In this document: one piece after another, positions 1-9,021 of the stretch
Layout: each line of letters opens with the position of its first letter
Position numbering within the stretch: position 1 is the first letter of the stretch
Assembly (NCBI GenBank): GCA_902459845.2
Contig: CABPSV020000223.1
Location: forward strand, 1 to 15,000
Length of the DNA: 15,000 bases
DNA from: Hepatocystis sp. ex Piliocolobus tephrosceles
Taxonomy: Eukaryota > Apicomplexa > Aconoidasida > Haemosporida > Plasmodiidae
Direction: 5' to 3'
The notes under the pieces: generated by a model
The model's database searches: none
Seen by the model: only the letters and a program-made list of their open reading frames with translations
Told to the model about the DNA's origin: nothing
Position numbers and translations under genes: made by a program

Positions 1-591
1 TTATATATTTATGTTTATATTTATATTTATATTTATATATTTAATTAATAATTATGGCTAAATGAAATAAAAAATTTATGTTTTTATTTTGTTCTGACTC
101 TTTTTAACCCTCTTTAATATTTAACATTTGACTTCTAGCATTTAGTAAATTTTACACACTTCTGTTTATTTTAATATAAATTTTCGCTTTTTTACATATA
201 TATGAAATAGCTTATTTTTATTTAATAATTTTTAATACATTTAAATAATAAAATAATTATTTATGTAGTTTCATTTAAAACAACAAAAAAAAAAAATTGT
301 ATAAAATAAAATTTAATTTTAAAATTTAATTTTTAAATTGTAGTTTCTAAAAACATTACAACATTTTTTTTTTGCTTTTTTTCAACACACTTTTATATTA
401 CTCACAACAATGCTTTTTATTTATGTTATTATTTGAATATTTTTTTATATTTACATTTTTATTTTTTTTTGTTAAAATTGTGTAAAAAAAAAAAAAAAAA
501 AACTTGTGTGGAAATATGTTTAGTACCTTATAAACAACCTTTTGTTTCATTTCTAAGCGTAGAAATTTTCTATTATGTTATTTTCCGATAC

Positions 592-668
<77 letters not shown>

Positions 669-673
669 GAAGC

Positions 674-705
<32 letters not shown>

Positions 706-1114
706 AAATATCTATAGTTACATATAACACATATCGGACATAAAATCAATATACATAATGCACAGATGAATACACAATGTTTAATTTTTTATTTATACGA
801 AAAAATAAAATAAAGTAAAACAAAACAAAAAAGGAAAAAAAAACAAAAAAAACAAAAAAAACAAAAAAAACAAAAAAAAAAGAGCGTAACATTAAAAAAA
901 AAAAAATGTTAAGTTTTATAAATTTACATAAACTTGTAAGTACCACACAAAAAATGTTTCCTGTTTCTATTTTAAAAACTGTTAAATGTGTTCATCATAT
1001 GTATGCACATATATTTTAAGTGTTTAAGTATTTTTTTTTTTGCGAGTATTTTCACATATATATATATACAAAACAAACACATTTTTGTGCTATACTTTAA
1101 CAACGCTTAACCAA
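1..1114. other. Intergenic A/T-rich region upstream of the NELF-A-like gene
   Basis: I see no convincing gene here. The stretch consists of (ATTTAT)-like degenerate hexamers at about 1-41, scattered homopolymer runs, an AT dinucleotide tract near 594-623, 44 T's at 624-667, 25 A's at 678-702, and an (A7C)-type 8-bp repeat near 841-871. Open frames at 433-717 and on the minus strand at 746-946 translate mainly to Phe, Lys and Ile-Tyr runs made from these simple repeats. They have no coding character. The region presumably carries the promoter and 5' UTR of the gene starting at 1115, but no recognisable factor site decides that. Confidence 0.7.
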
Positions 1115-2272
1115 ATGAAAGAAAGTGATAATTTTAATTACATAGATGAAAATAAAAACAACGATACGAATATAAATTATATGAGCTCAAATGAAAAACT
1201 AGTTGGTAGCTCATTTATCCATGGAAATAGTGTAAATCAATATGAACATAAGGATAGTAGTGATCCTGTTAAAAAAAAAAAAGGTTTTACAAACGATCAA
1301 GAAAATAATGAAATAAGTGATAAATATATAAAATATTTAGAATGTATAAAAAACAACTGGTCTTCTTCCCAAGCATCCAAATTATTAAATGAAAAGTTAA
1401 TCAAATATATATCTGAAAGGTTTTTATATATGTCCAGTTCATTAAAAGTAAGAGTATTAACAAGTTTTTTGTATTTAAATGATAATTTAAGAATTGATTG
1501 TGAAAAATATTTATTGCTAATTACAGCTAATGGTGAAATAGATGGAAATGGATGGGTAAAAAGATTTAGTAGAATTTTGAAACCATTTATTAAAACAGGT
1601 GTTATTGATATTAAAGACATAGATAGTCAAACAATGCACCGAATTTTAAATTACATTGATCAGGGAAATAGTAAAAAAAATGGTAAAGAGAGTTATATTC
1701 ATGATAAAACAAATTTAGAATATATACATATGTGCGATCCAATAAATGAATTAGAAAAATTACAAAATAAAAACATAATACATTTGGATGAATATAAGCT
1801 CTTTACTCCTTCAAAAGATTTCGACTGTCTCCTTTCATCAGTAATTATAAAGAAAAAAAAAAAAAAAAAAAAAAAAAAAACATTATTCTATACGTATTCG
1901 TTTATATATAATATATTGCATATTTCGTATTTACCCCATGTTTTTTTATTTGTCGCATGTTCGTATAATTTTGTTTATGCATTTTAAAATTATGTCAATA
2001 TTATGTTCAATTAGGCTAGCATAAACAGTACTATGTTATTATACATATATATAAGATTATATACTTTTTTATTCACTCGAACAATTTTTTTTTATATATA
2101 GTTTTGTCTTTTTTCTGTTTCTTTAATTTAAAACACAATAAATCGTTGTGATTAAATGAATTTTTTTTTACTTTTTTTAATAATTTAACACATATATATA
2201 ATAATACATTTTTATTTATCTTTTTTTAGTTTATTAAAAAAGGAATTACAGAATTTAAAAGCTAAATATTAA
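1115..2272 (+). CDS. Putative negative elongation factor A (NELF-A-like), spliced, 262 aa in the preferred model
   Basis: Proposed exons are 1115-1840, 2015-2034 and 2230-2272. Residues 1-75 are hydrophilic and Asn/Lys/Asp-rich. Residues about 80-180 form a compact helical block. It runs W82, then SxxxSKLL, an amphipathic helix to F103, then MSSSLKVRVL, DxxGWVKRFSRILKPF and TGVIDI. As I recall the family, the NELF-A N-terminal domain has the same order: W, S-LL, F, LSS-VKLKLL, DPWV---ILK-F--TG. A later match near 208-240 (P, LxNKN, TPxKxF) and a charged Leu-rich end (LLKKELQNLKAKY) also fit. NELF-A is a subunit of the complex that holds RNA polymerase II in promoter-proximal pause. The ATG at 1115 is the first in frame with this block; anything earlier is A/T repeat. 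Exon 1 cannot run on, because after SS at residue 242 the frame becomes a long Lys run from poly-A; the donor is gtaatt at 1841. A simpler two-exon model (2230-2265, ending FIKKGITEFKS) is possible. The gene call is firm; the name and 3' exons are inference. Confidence 0.6.
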
Positions 2273-2346
2273 AATTGATTATTTTTCAATATTTTGGATA
2301 TTTTTTTTTTTTTTCGCACTACGCAAATAACAAAAGCTGCTTGATG

Positions 2347-2377
<31 letters not shown>

Positions 2378-3257
2378 TATTGTATAATATATATATATAT
2401 ATGTATATATATACTGTTTGTACCTTTTTGTGATGTCTCTTTTTTTAATTTTTTATTAATAATTTTTAGTTATGTTTATATTTAACTTAAACAAATAATA
2501 CATGTTTCATAAACCATATATTAAATTTTTACTTTTTATCTTATAAAAGTCATTTAATTATGTTATATGTTTATCCATTTTTTTTTTTTTTTTTTTTTTT
2601 TTTTATATTGTATAAGCAAGTATTCTTTTGACATATTTTTTTATAAAACAAAAATTATATTTTAAAAAAGTGTTATTTGAATGTTCTTTAAAATAAAAAT
2701 TTAAACATGTTTTTGTTAAAATAATATGAAACATTTTTTTTTTTTTTTTTTTTTTTCGTAATTTTCCAAAAAAAATTGTAAGCAGTAATTTTGAAAATTT
2801 TATAAGCACACGAAAAATGAAATAAATAATCACTTGTTAAATATATATTTATATATATATATACTTACAATATACATATAAATATATGCATGTTTCAAGT
2901 CAATATAAATAAAGCTAAAAGGAGGCAAAACAAAAAGAGCTAGGAGCAAGAAACGTAAAAAAAATATATATATATATATATATATTTATAATTAAGTAAT
3001 AAAAAAGCAATCCAAAGAGGCTTCAATTTTGTGGCTATTACAGTTGTCACATTTAAATGTACTTTTTTTTTTTTTTTTTTTTTTTTATGAATATAACAAA
3101 TAACCATATACTTATGAATATATCTTTATATACATAATTAAATCATTTATTTAAACTTAATTAAAATAAAAGAGACAATATATATATTTTTTATTTTTTT
3201 GTGTTTTTATTTGTAAATGTACATGTAGTACTTTTTTTTTTTTTTTATTTTTATTTT

Positions 3258-3308
<51 letters not shown>

Positions 3309-3389
3309 ATGTCCTTTTAAGTAAACAACGGAAGAATATCACATTATTACTAAACTTTTAATTTTATTTTATATATAAGTTCGTTAAAG
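2273..3389. other. Intergenic region between the NELF-A-like gene and the type I membrane protein gene
   Basis: No gene is supported. The stretch carries the 3' UTR of the upstream gene and the promoter/5' UTR of the downstream one. It holds several long T runs: about 2347-2372, 2578-2604, 2735-2756, 3063-3087 and a 48-T run at 3260-3307. It also has AT tracts near 2390-2412 and 2962-2985. A slightly more GC- and purine-rich patch lies at about 2910-2955, followed by a mixed-composition patch at about 3008-3060. Neither folds into an RNA that I recognise. The open frames on the minus strand here (2603-2833, 3157-3342) are Lys/Phe runs and are not genes. Confidence 0.6.
3260..3307. repeat. Homopolymer T tract, about 48 bases
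   Basis: This is an uninterrupted T run directly after a (TTTTTA)-type degenerate stretch at 3232-3260. It lies about 80 bases upstream of the start codon of the nine-exon membrane protein gene, so it would fall in the promoter or 5' UTR. Runs this long are polymorphic and error-prone in assembly. Confidence 0.85.
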
Positions 3390-3965
3390 ATGTATAAATA
3401 TTATTTTTTTGCATTATTAACATTTATTTGCTACTTCTTTAATCCTTGCAAATGTGATACAATATTAGTCGAGTATGTACAATTAAAAACAATAATATAT
3501 TTTTTTACCATAAAAAAACAAATAAGAATAATATAAACAGTTGTATAAAATGTTTTTTTTTTAGTTTTTTAAATGTTTATGTTTTATGTTGTCTATAATT
3601 ATATAATTATTGTTGATGTTAATTTATACTAATATATGGATTTCTTTTATTTTGTTTTGTTTATTTTTAGTACTTCAGATGACACGTTAGATAAATTTCA
3701 AAAAGAAACTGTTTTGAACCTTAATGGGGTAAATATAGCTTTATCAAAAAGTTGTATAATAAGTTATACACATATATATCTATGTGCTTACAATTACATA
3801 ATTATATGGATATATTAACACAATTTTGATTCATTTTTTTTTTTTTTTTTTTACAGAATATTTTTAACATTTTTTTAGACACAAAAGTAAGCAATAATAA
3901 AGTGCCATATCCTAATAGTTAATGGTTTCAGACTGTTGTATAAAGTAATTTGTAACATACATCAT

Positions 3966-4006
<41 letters not shown>

Positions 4007-4542
4007 TACAGATAAAGAACGATGAAATAATTAATAAATACACAAATGCTTTACACGTAAGTGTGGAAAGATATGCAAAATTTTATGATTATGTATATGT
4101 TTACATTTATTATATACAGTTACTTATTACAAACAATCGCATTTAATTGTACCATTTACAGGTCAAAGATGTCAAAATAAATGAAGACTGTTCTTATATA
4201 TATAACTTAATTTGGAGACGAGACCTTAAATATTTCGGTACACATATATATATGCATTTGTTATATTTTGATAAAATAAATCAATAAATAAATGCATACA
4301 CAAATGAATAACAATAAAATAAAAATATTTTGATTTTTTTTGTTGTTTTTTTGTTTTTACATAATTAACATTATATCATAAATTTCCTATTATTTTTCAG
4401 AATATAATGAGGCTAAAAAATACGTTGATTCAACTGAGGTAAACTAATTATTCACCGATTTGTTTTATGTCATTTCGATTTTATTTGATAAAAAAAATTA
4501 ATAAAAAATAACATCCAAACCAAGCATAGTGAAAAAAATATC

Positions 4543-4592
<50 letters not shown>

Positions 4593-5133
4593 GTGTATGC
4601 ATGTTTGAATAAGCATGTTTTCCATAGTTTTTATTTCAATCATTTATATTTTGAAAAAATGTAAACGTCAAGTATTAGTGAACTGTGAGTTGTTCATTTT
4701 TTTTAGCTCATTAAAAACGTACAAACAAAATATATATTTTCTTTTCATCTTTATTTGTAGGAATACAAGTTTTCTATATATGTCTACGTAGTCGATACTG
4801 ATTTAGGTTAGAATACATGAAAAAAACAATAAAATAAATATACCCCAATAAAAATATACATATTTTCATTTTTTTTTTAAACCTAATTTGCATAATGATT
4901 TTTTTCCATTTTTTAACAGATTTAATAAGTAAAATTTATACTAAACATCCTAAACATATAACTTATTTTACTACGTGCAAACCAAGTGAAATTTTTGATA
5001 ACATTGAAGATGTTAAAAACCACAAGAACGTTTTCCATACTACTCCGGTAATAATATATACACATATAAATAAAAACCAAAACACAAAAAAACAAAATGC
5101 TCTATTGGAAAAGATAAAAAAAAGAGAAGTAAC

Positions 5134-5174
<41 letters not shown>

Positions 5175-5359
5175 CGATCGCACACATACGCAAAAATGTT
5201 TTATATATTTTTTTCCCCCATTTTCAGACTATACTATCTCAAGTTATTATTATGTTTTTATTTATATTTGTTCTTATAATTGGATTATATCCTTTATTAA
5301 ACATTAATACCCCAAAAACATATGAAGAAAAACAATTAATAATAAATAAAGAACATTGA
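3390..5359 (+). CDS. Secretory type I membrane protein, nine exons, 211 aa; possibly V-ATPase accessory (Ac45/Voa1-like)
   Basis: Exons are 3390-3472, 3671-3728, 3857-3886, 4012-4056, 4162-4237, 4401-4438, 4761-4806, 4920-5047 and 5228-5359. All phases join and total 636 nt including TGA. Every junction has GT...AG, with T-rich acceptors. The protein starts MYKYYFFALLTFICYFF, a signal peptide probably cleaved near C20/C22. A soluble, mostly beta-looking domain of about 145 residues follows, with two cysteines (C82, C145) that could form a disulfide. One membrane helix spans about 172-192, and a 19-residue tail reads NINTPKTYEEKQL... This predicts lumen or outside for the bulk and cytosol for the tail. 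As I recall, the tail resembles the end of ATP6AP1/Ac45 and Voa1, where a Gly in the helix is followed by a Leu-rich stretch, a Thr-containing turn and an acidic patch. That is weak evidence. A p24 cargo receptor is less likely: there is no coiled coil before the helix and no FF/KK tail. Splicing and topology are well supported; the function is not. Confidence 0.8.
3967..4005. repeat. 39-T tract serving as polypyrimidine tract of intron 3
   Basis: This uninterrupted T run ends 7 bases before the start of exon 4 (acceptor gtacag at 4006-4011). It is therefore the polypyrimidine tract of the third intron of the nine-exon gene. The short open frame that reads through it (3964-4146) is a Phe run followed by exon 4 and is not separate. 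Confidence 0.8.
4549..4590. repeat. (AT)21 microsatellite in intron 6 of the nine-exon gene
   Basis: Forty-two bases of perfect AT dinucleotide lie in the longest intron (4439-4760) of the membrane protein gene. The tract is self-complementary and probably length-polymorphic between isolates. Confidence 0.9.
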
Positions 5360-5892
5360 GCAATTTCTATAATAACTAAATGCTTAAAAAAAAAAAAAAT
5401 ATATATTCATGGTATATAGATTCTTGATAATTTTTTGTTGTATTTTATGCTTTTGAATTGAATATGTTGTAATTTTTTTTTTTTTTTTTTTTTTTTTTTT
5501 CTATTAAAAACATAACATTAATTAAGAACTTTTATTTAAAAAAAAAAAAAATATAAAAATTAAAAGACAATGTAAAAAACGTATACATGCGGGATAAAAC
5601 AAAAAGGAAAAAAGATTAAGTCTCATATGAGTATCATATTAAGAATTATATTTAACGTAAAAAAAAATATATATTTTTTCAGGTTATATTTTTTAAGGTC
5701 TGAGCAACATATTTGAAATGTAAACATATAGAAATATGTGTGCGTATATGTACAAACTAGATATACAAAATTAAACAGCTTTTTTTTTTTTTTTTTTTTT
5801 TTATTATTATTTATTTGTTTGTTTGTTTTGTATTTTTGTCGAATACTCTTTAAGTTTGTATATGTTTTAACTGACGCGCTATATTTTATATT
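5360..5892. other. Convergent intergenic spacer (3' ends face each other)
   Basis: This 533-bp spacer separates the TGA of the + strand membrane protein gene from the TGA of the - strand uS5m gene, so it must hold both 3' UTRs and polyadenylation sites. It contains T runs at about 5472-5500 and 5780-5801, an A run near 5538-5550 and a (TTTG) patch near 5815-5830. I find no gene and no clear hairpin. A little more GC occurs at about 5578-5640, with no recognisable content. Confidence 0.7.
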
Positions 5893-6582
5893 TCAAAATA
5901 TATTAGTGTGATAAATATTATTGTCAACATACTTTTTCAACTTAACTGATTCAACATATTTTTGTATTGGAGTTTTCCACGTATATGGTGTAAAATCAGG
6001 TTTGACTTCTTCAGGTATTTTATGAATGTTAGATCTAAAATTTTTTCTACATACCATATTTCTTTTAGCTTTAATTTTTTGAATTTTATGTTGATATTCT
6101 TTTAAAATATTTTTAAACCAATAATCGGGCCAATGGCTAGTACAATAATGTGGTGCAAAATGGCATACATATTTTTTACCGGTCATTTTACATAAGGTTT
6201 TAATAGATACAATTTTATTTAAACATCTTTTTAAGGCTTTTATTCGACTTATCCATTTATTACCACCACTAAATGATATTTTAACATTATCTAAACCTAA
6301 AATATAACCTAGTGGTAAATATCTTTTGTTTATTTTTAACCCTCTCCCTAAAGGCCTAGGTATTATTTTGACATGTGCAGAATACTCTTGTCCACTAACT
6401 GGGAAATTCAAAATACAATTTTTATAATTATAATCTATAAAGTCTATATTACCAATAGAATTTAACAAAGCACTATTTCTTGCTTCTTTCATATTTTTTC
6501 CAAAACCTACTCCGTACCCATACACGCCTTTTCCGTTACCAATCATTAGAATGATTCTTATATAGTACACTCTGCCGTCTGT

Positions 6583-6634
<52 letters not shown>

Positions 6635-8974
6635 GATATATATATATATATATATATATATGTGGATGATAAATGTAAGTGCAAAAAATAGGCATGTAAA
6701 TGGATACACAAAATATGAGCACATGTAAAAAACATAGGCACAACACATAAATACTCACACTTGCAATCATGTGTATATGTTTACACGTTTTTTTTTTTTT
6801 TATTTTTTTATTTTATTTTTTTTTTTTTACTAACCTTTGGTCATGCTCATCATCCTTTTAACTTCCAAAATAGAAGATCTCATTTCATTTAGTTTTAACA
6901 AAGGGTCAATCGATTCGTTTTCTCTTATGTATTTATTTGAGTTTTGGTCATAAATAGTATTAGGAATTTGTTTGTATTTGTAATTATATAAATTAGTATT
7001 TTCATCATAATTGTAAGTAATTACTGACCTGTTCATATTGTATTCTTTTTCTTTTTTTAAAAATAAATCAATGTCCATTTGACCATGCATATCATTTTTG
7101 TCATTCATTAAGGTAATAACTGAGTTATCATTGTAAACCATTTTTTTGATTTCTTCATCCGATATATGTTTATTTTCTTGTAGACTGTTTAGTTTTTCAT
7201 TAATTGAATTTTTGGGTTTTTCATTAAAAAGATAAAAAGGAGAAAACTCTTCATAACAAAAAAAGTCTGTAATATTTCGACTGGCACATTTTAGCATCAA
7301 ATAAGCAGTATATTTATCATTTTGTTTGATTTGTAGAAAATTTGCATTCTCATTGTTACCAGTTCTTAAGAGATATTTTTCAAAATCTTTTATATCCATT
7401 TTTACCCAATTATCTAATCCTATTTTTTTTAGATTTAAAAACATGATATCAATTTGTTCTTTTAAATTATTATCTATTTTTTTTTCTAAAAAAAATTCAA
7501 TAATTTTTTTCAAATAATAAGTCAACTCATCCGTAGAAAATTTTGTATGAACACCTATTAAATCGTTACTGTTGTCTTTAGTTAGTGAATTATTAATATT
7601 ATAATCATCATCATACATAAAATCGGTGCCGAAATTATAATACTCTTCTTTATATAATTTTTCATTTTTATATTTTTCATTAATTAAAACTCGATTGATA
7701 TGTCCCTTTATCCACTCTTTCACATACTCATCTTTAAGCAGACGTAAGTTTAATGGTAATTTTGTTTTTATTTTTGCATACACTTCTACCATCCACCTAT
7801 CTACATCCGTTTCATTTTTTTTTAAAGAAAAAAAATCACACAATGTATTAACAAATTTGTATAATCTATCTCCTTCGTTTGGGGAAGGGATATATTTTTT
7901 TTTTGTTTTATCACTGTCATCATTATTATTAAACACATCCCCAAATAAATTAATCAAATCGTCACAAATGCTATTAGTTAAACATTCGATAGCTAGGCAA
8001 AAACTTGAGGGGTTGAAGATAGGGAGATTCATTTTGCTTAAGTTTACAAAATTGTTTTTATCGAAATTGTTACTATCTTCGTTAGCTTCATTGTTAGCCT
8101 CGTTGTTAGCTTCGTTGTTAGCTTTGTTGTTAGCTTTGTTGTTAGCTTTGTTGTTAGCTTTGTTGTTAGCTTTGTTGTTAGCTTTGTTGTTAACTTTTTC
8201 GTTATTACTTATTTCGTTGTTATTGTCGTGTTCTGATAAACAAGCGGAACTATAATTAATGTCAGTCGGATTAATAGTGCTATTATTTTTGTCGTTGTTT
8301 ACCGTCTTACCAATAATAATATTTTTTTTATTGTCTTTATCTTTTATACCTGTTGGAGAATAATAATGATTATCATCATTATTGTTGTTATTATTGTTAC
8401 TGATATTGTCACTATTTATAATATTTTGTTGTGTAAATTCATAAATGTCATGATTAATTTTACTGTCAATATTCATAAAAACGTCTTCATCAAAAATTGA
8501 ACTTTTATCATTCACTTTTAACAAGTTATATATCCTAATTGCTTGTTTATACATAGACTCACTTATTTCTTTACTTTCATGTATATGATTATTTATGTCT
8601 AGTTTGGGTGATTTTATTCTCTCGTGAGTAGTATTATTACTATCTGAAGTTATATCTTTTCTTTTTTTTACTTCTTCCAAAATATTATCACTTAATAAAT
8701 ACTCACTTGCATCGACCTCTTCATCAAGTAAATTTCTTAAGTAATCAATTTTTTTGTATTTTATATTTTGGCTTATGCTATTGATGTCAATTTCATTGTT
8801 ATATATATTATCCAAATATTTGTCTCTTACTTTTTCATTATACCTATTTTTTATTCGTTTATTTAAGTGGCTGTTATGAATATACCGACAATGTAAGCTC
8901 AAAAGGTTATTGCAGTGTTTATTTTTCCGCAGTATGATCTTTAGCATTTTATCCAAGCATGTACGCACATGCAT
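5893..8974 (-). CDS. Mitochondrial small-subunit ribosomal protein uS5m, with large N-terminal extension (941 aa)
   Basis: Two exons run leftward, 8974-6835 and 6578-5893. The intron at 6834-6579 starts gttagt and ends tttgacag, and the phase-1 join gives MTKDGRVYYIRI. The C-terminal 228 residues are an S5 (uS5) domain. GNGKGVYGYGVGFGKN at 727-742 is the S5 double-stranded-RNA-binding-like motif. Then come the GxGL loop near 791-793 (LGRGLKI) and the second half, LGLDNVKISFSGGNKWISRIKA, ending in a basic tail. uS5 helps form the mRNA entry and decoding-accuracy region of the small subunit. The start is basic and Cys/Leu/His-rich (MLKIILRKNKHCNNLLSLHC), fitting a mitochondrial presequence; the in-frame ATG at 8947 (giving 932 aa) may be the true start, because the ATG at 8974 sits in an AT palindrome. 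Residues about 30-710 are a parasite-style extension: Asn/Asp-rich stretches, an NNKA/NNEA repeat, and a conserved-looking helical part from about 310 to 560. Mitochondrial rather than apicoplast targeting is inferred from the N-terminus, which lacks a signal peptide. Confidence 0.88.
6579..6834 (-). other. Intron of the uS5m gene with 48-base polypyrimidine tract
   Basis: The intron is 256 bases long. On the gene's strand it begins gttagt after ATGACCAAAG and ends tttgacag before ACGGCAGAG. Its 3' end carries 48 consecutive T's (A's at 6584-6631 on the + strand), preceded by an AT tract (about 6636-6660). Reading through it without splicing gives Phe and Ile-Tyr runs. The three open frames starting at 6741, 6748 and 6770 are artefacts of this intron, and the uS5 frame entering at 6578 has no sensible start of its own. 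Confidence 0.85.
8081..8194 (-). repeat. 12-bp coding minisatellite: NNKA/NNEA tetrapeptide repeats in uS5m extension
   Basis: Nine copies of a 12-bp unit, spaced exactly 12 apart, plus a degenerate tenth encode four-residue repeats on the minus strand. There are six NNKA copies followed by three NNEA copies, going N- to C-terminal. The lysine and glutamate types differ by a single base in the variable codon and sit in separate blocks, which suggests two rounds of expansion. The unit keeps the reading frame, so copy number can vary without breaking the protein. On the opposite strand the repeat reads as LLAL, giving a spurious open frame at 7695-8255. Confidence 0.95.
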
Positions 8975-8982
8975 ATATATGC

Positions 8983-9021
<39 letters not shown>

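Noticed and set aside
433..717. 94-codon open frame on the + strand
   Set aside because: It is built from poly-T, poly-A and AT repeats (Phe, Lys and Ile-Tyr runs), with only a short ordinary stretch and no family resemblance.
746..946. 66-codon open frame on the - strand
   Set aside because: It is mostly the A7C repeat read as Phe-Val-Phe-Phe. There is no coding signal.
1297..1620. 107-codon minus-strand frame inside the NELF-A-like gene
   Set aside because: It is an antisense shadow. The + strand frame shows the conserved domain and the composition of a real protein.
4963..5193. Minus-strand frame across exon 8 of the nine-exon gene
   Set aside because: It is antisense to an exon with well-formed splice sites and is extended by an AT tract read as Ile-Tyr.
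3390..5359. p24/emp24 cargo receptor identity for the type I membrane protein
   Set aside because: The size and topology fit, but the coiled coil before the helix and the FF/KK sorting tail of p24 proteins are missing.
6582..6770. Short minus-strand frames starting at 6741, 6748 and 6770, upstream of the S5 domain
   Set aside because: They read through the uS5m intron (T run and AT tract). The phase-correct splice from 6835 to 6578 explains the S5 frame.
7695..8255. 186-codon + strand frame with LLAL repeats resembling a hydrophobic repeat protein
   Set aside because: It is the reverse complement of the NNKA/NNEA-coding repeat of uS5m, and its other parts have no coding character.
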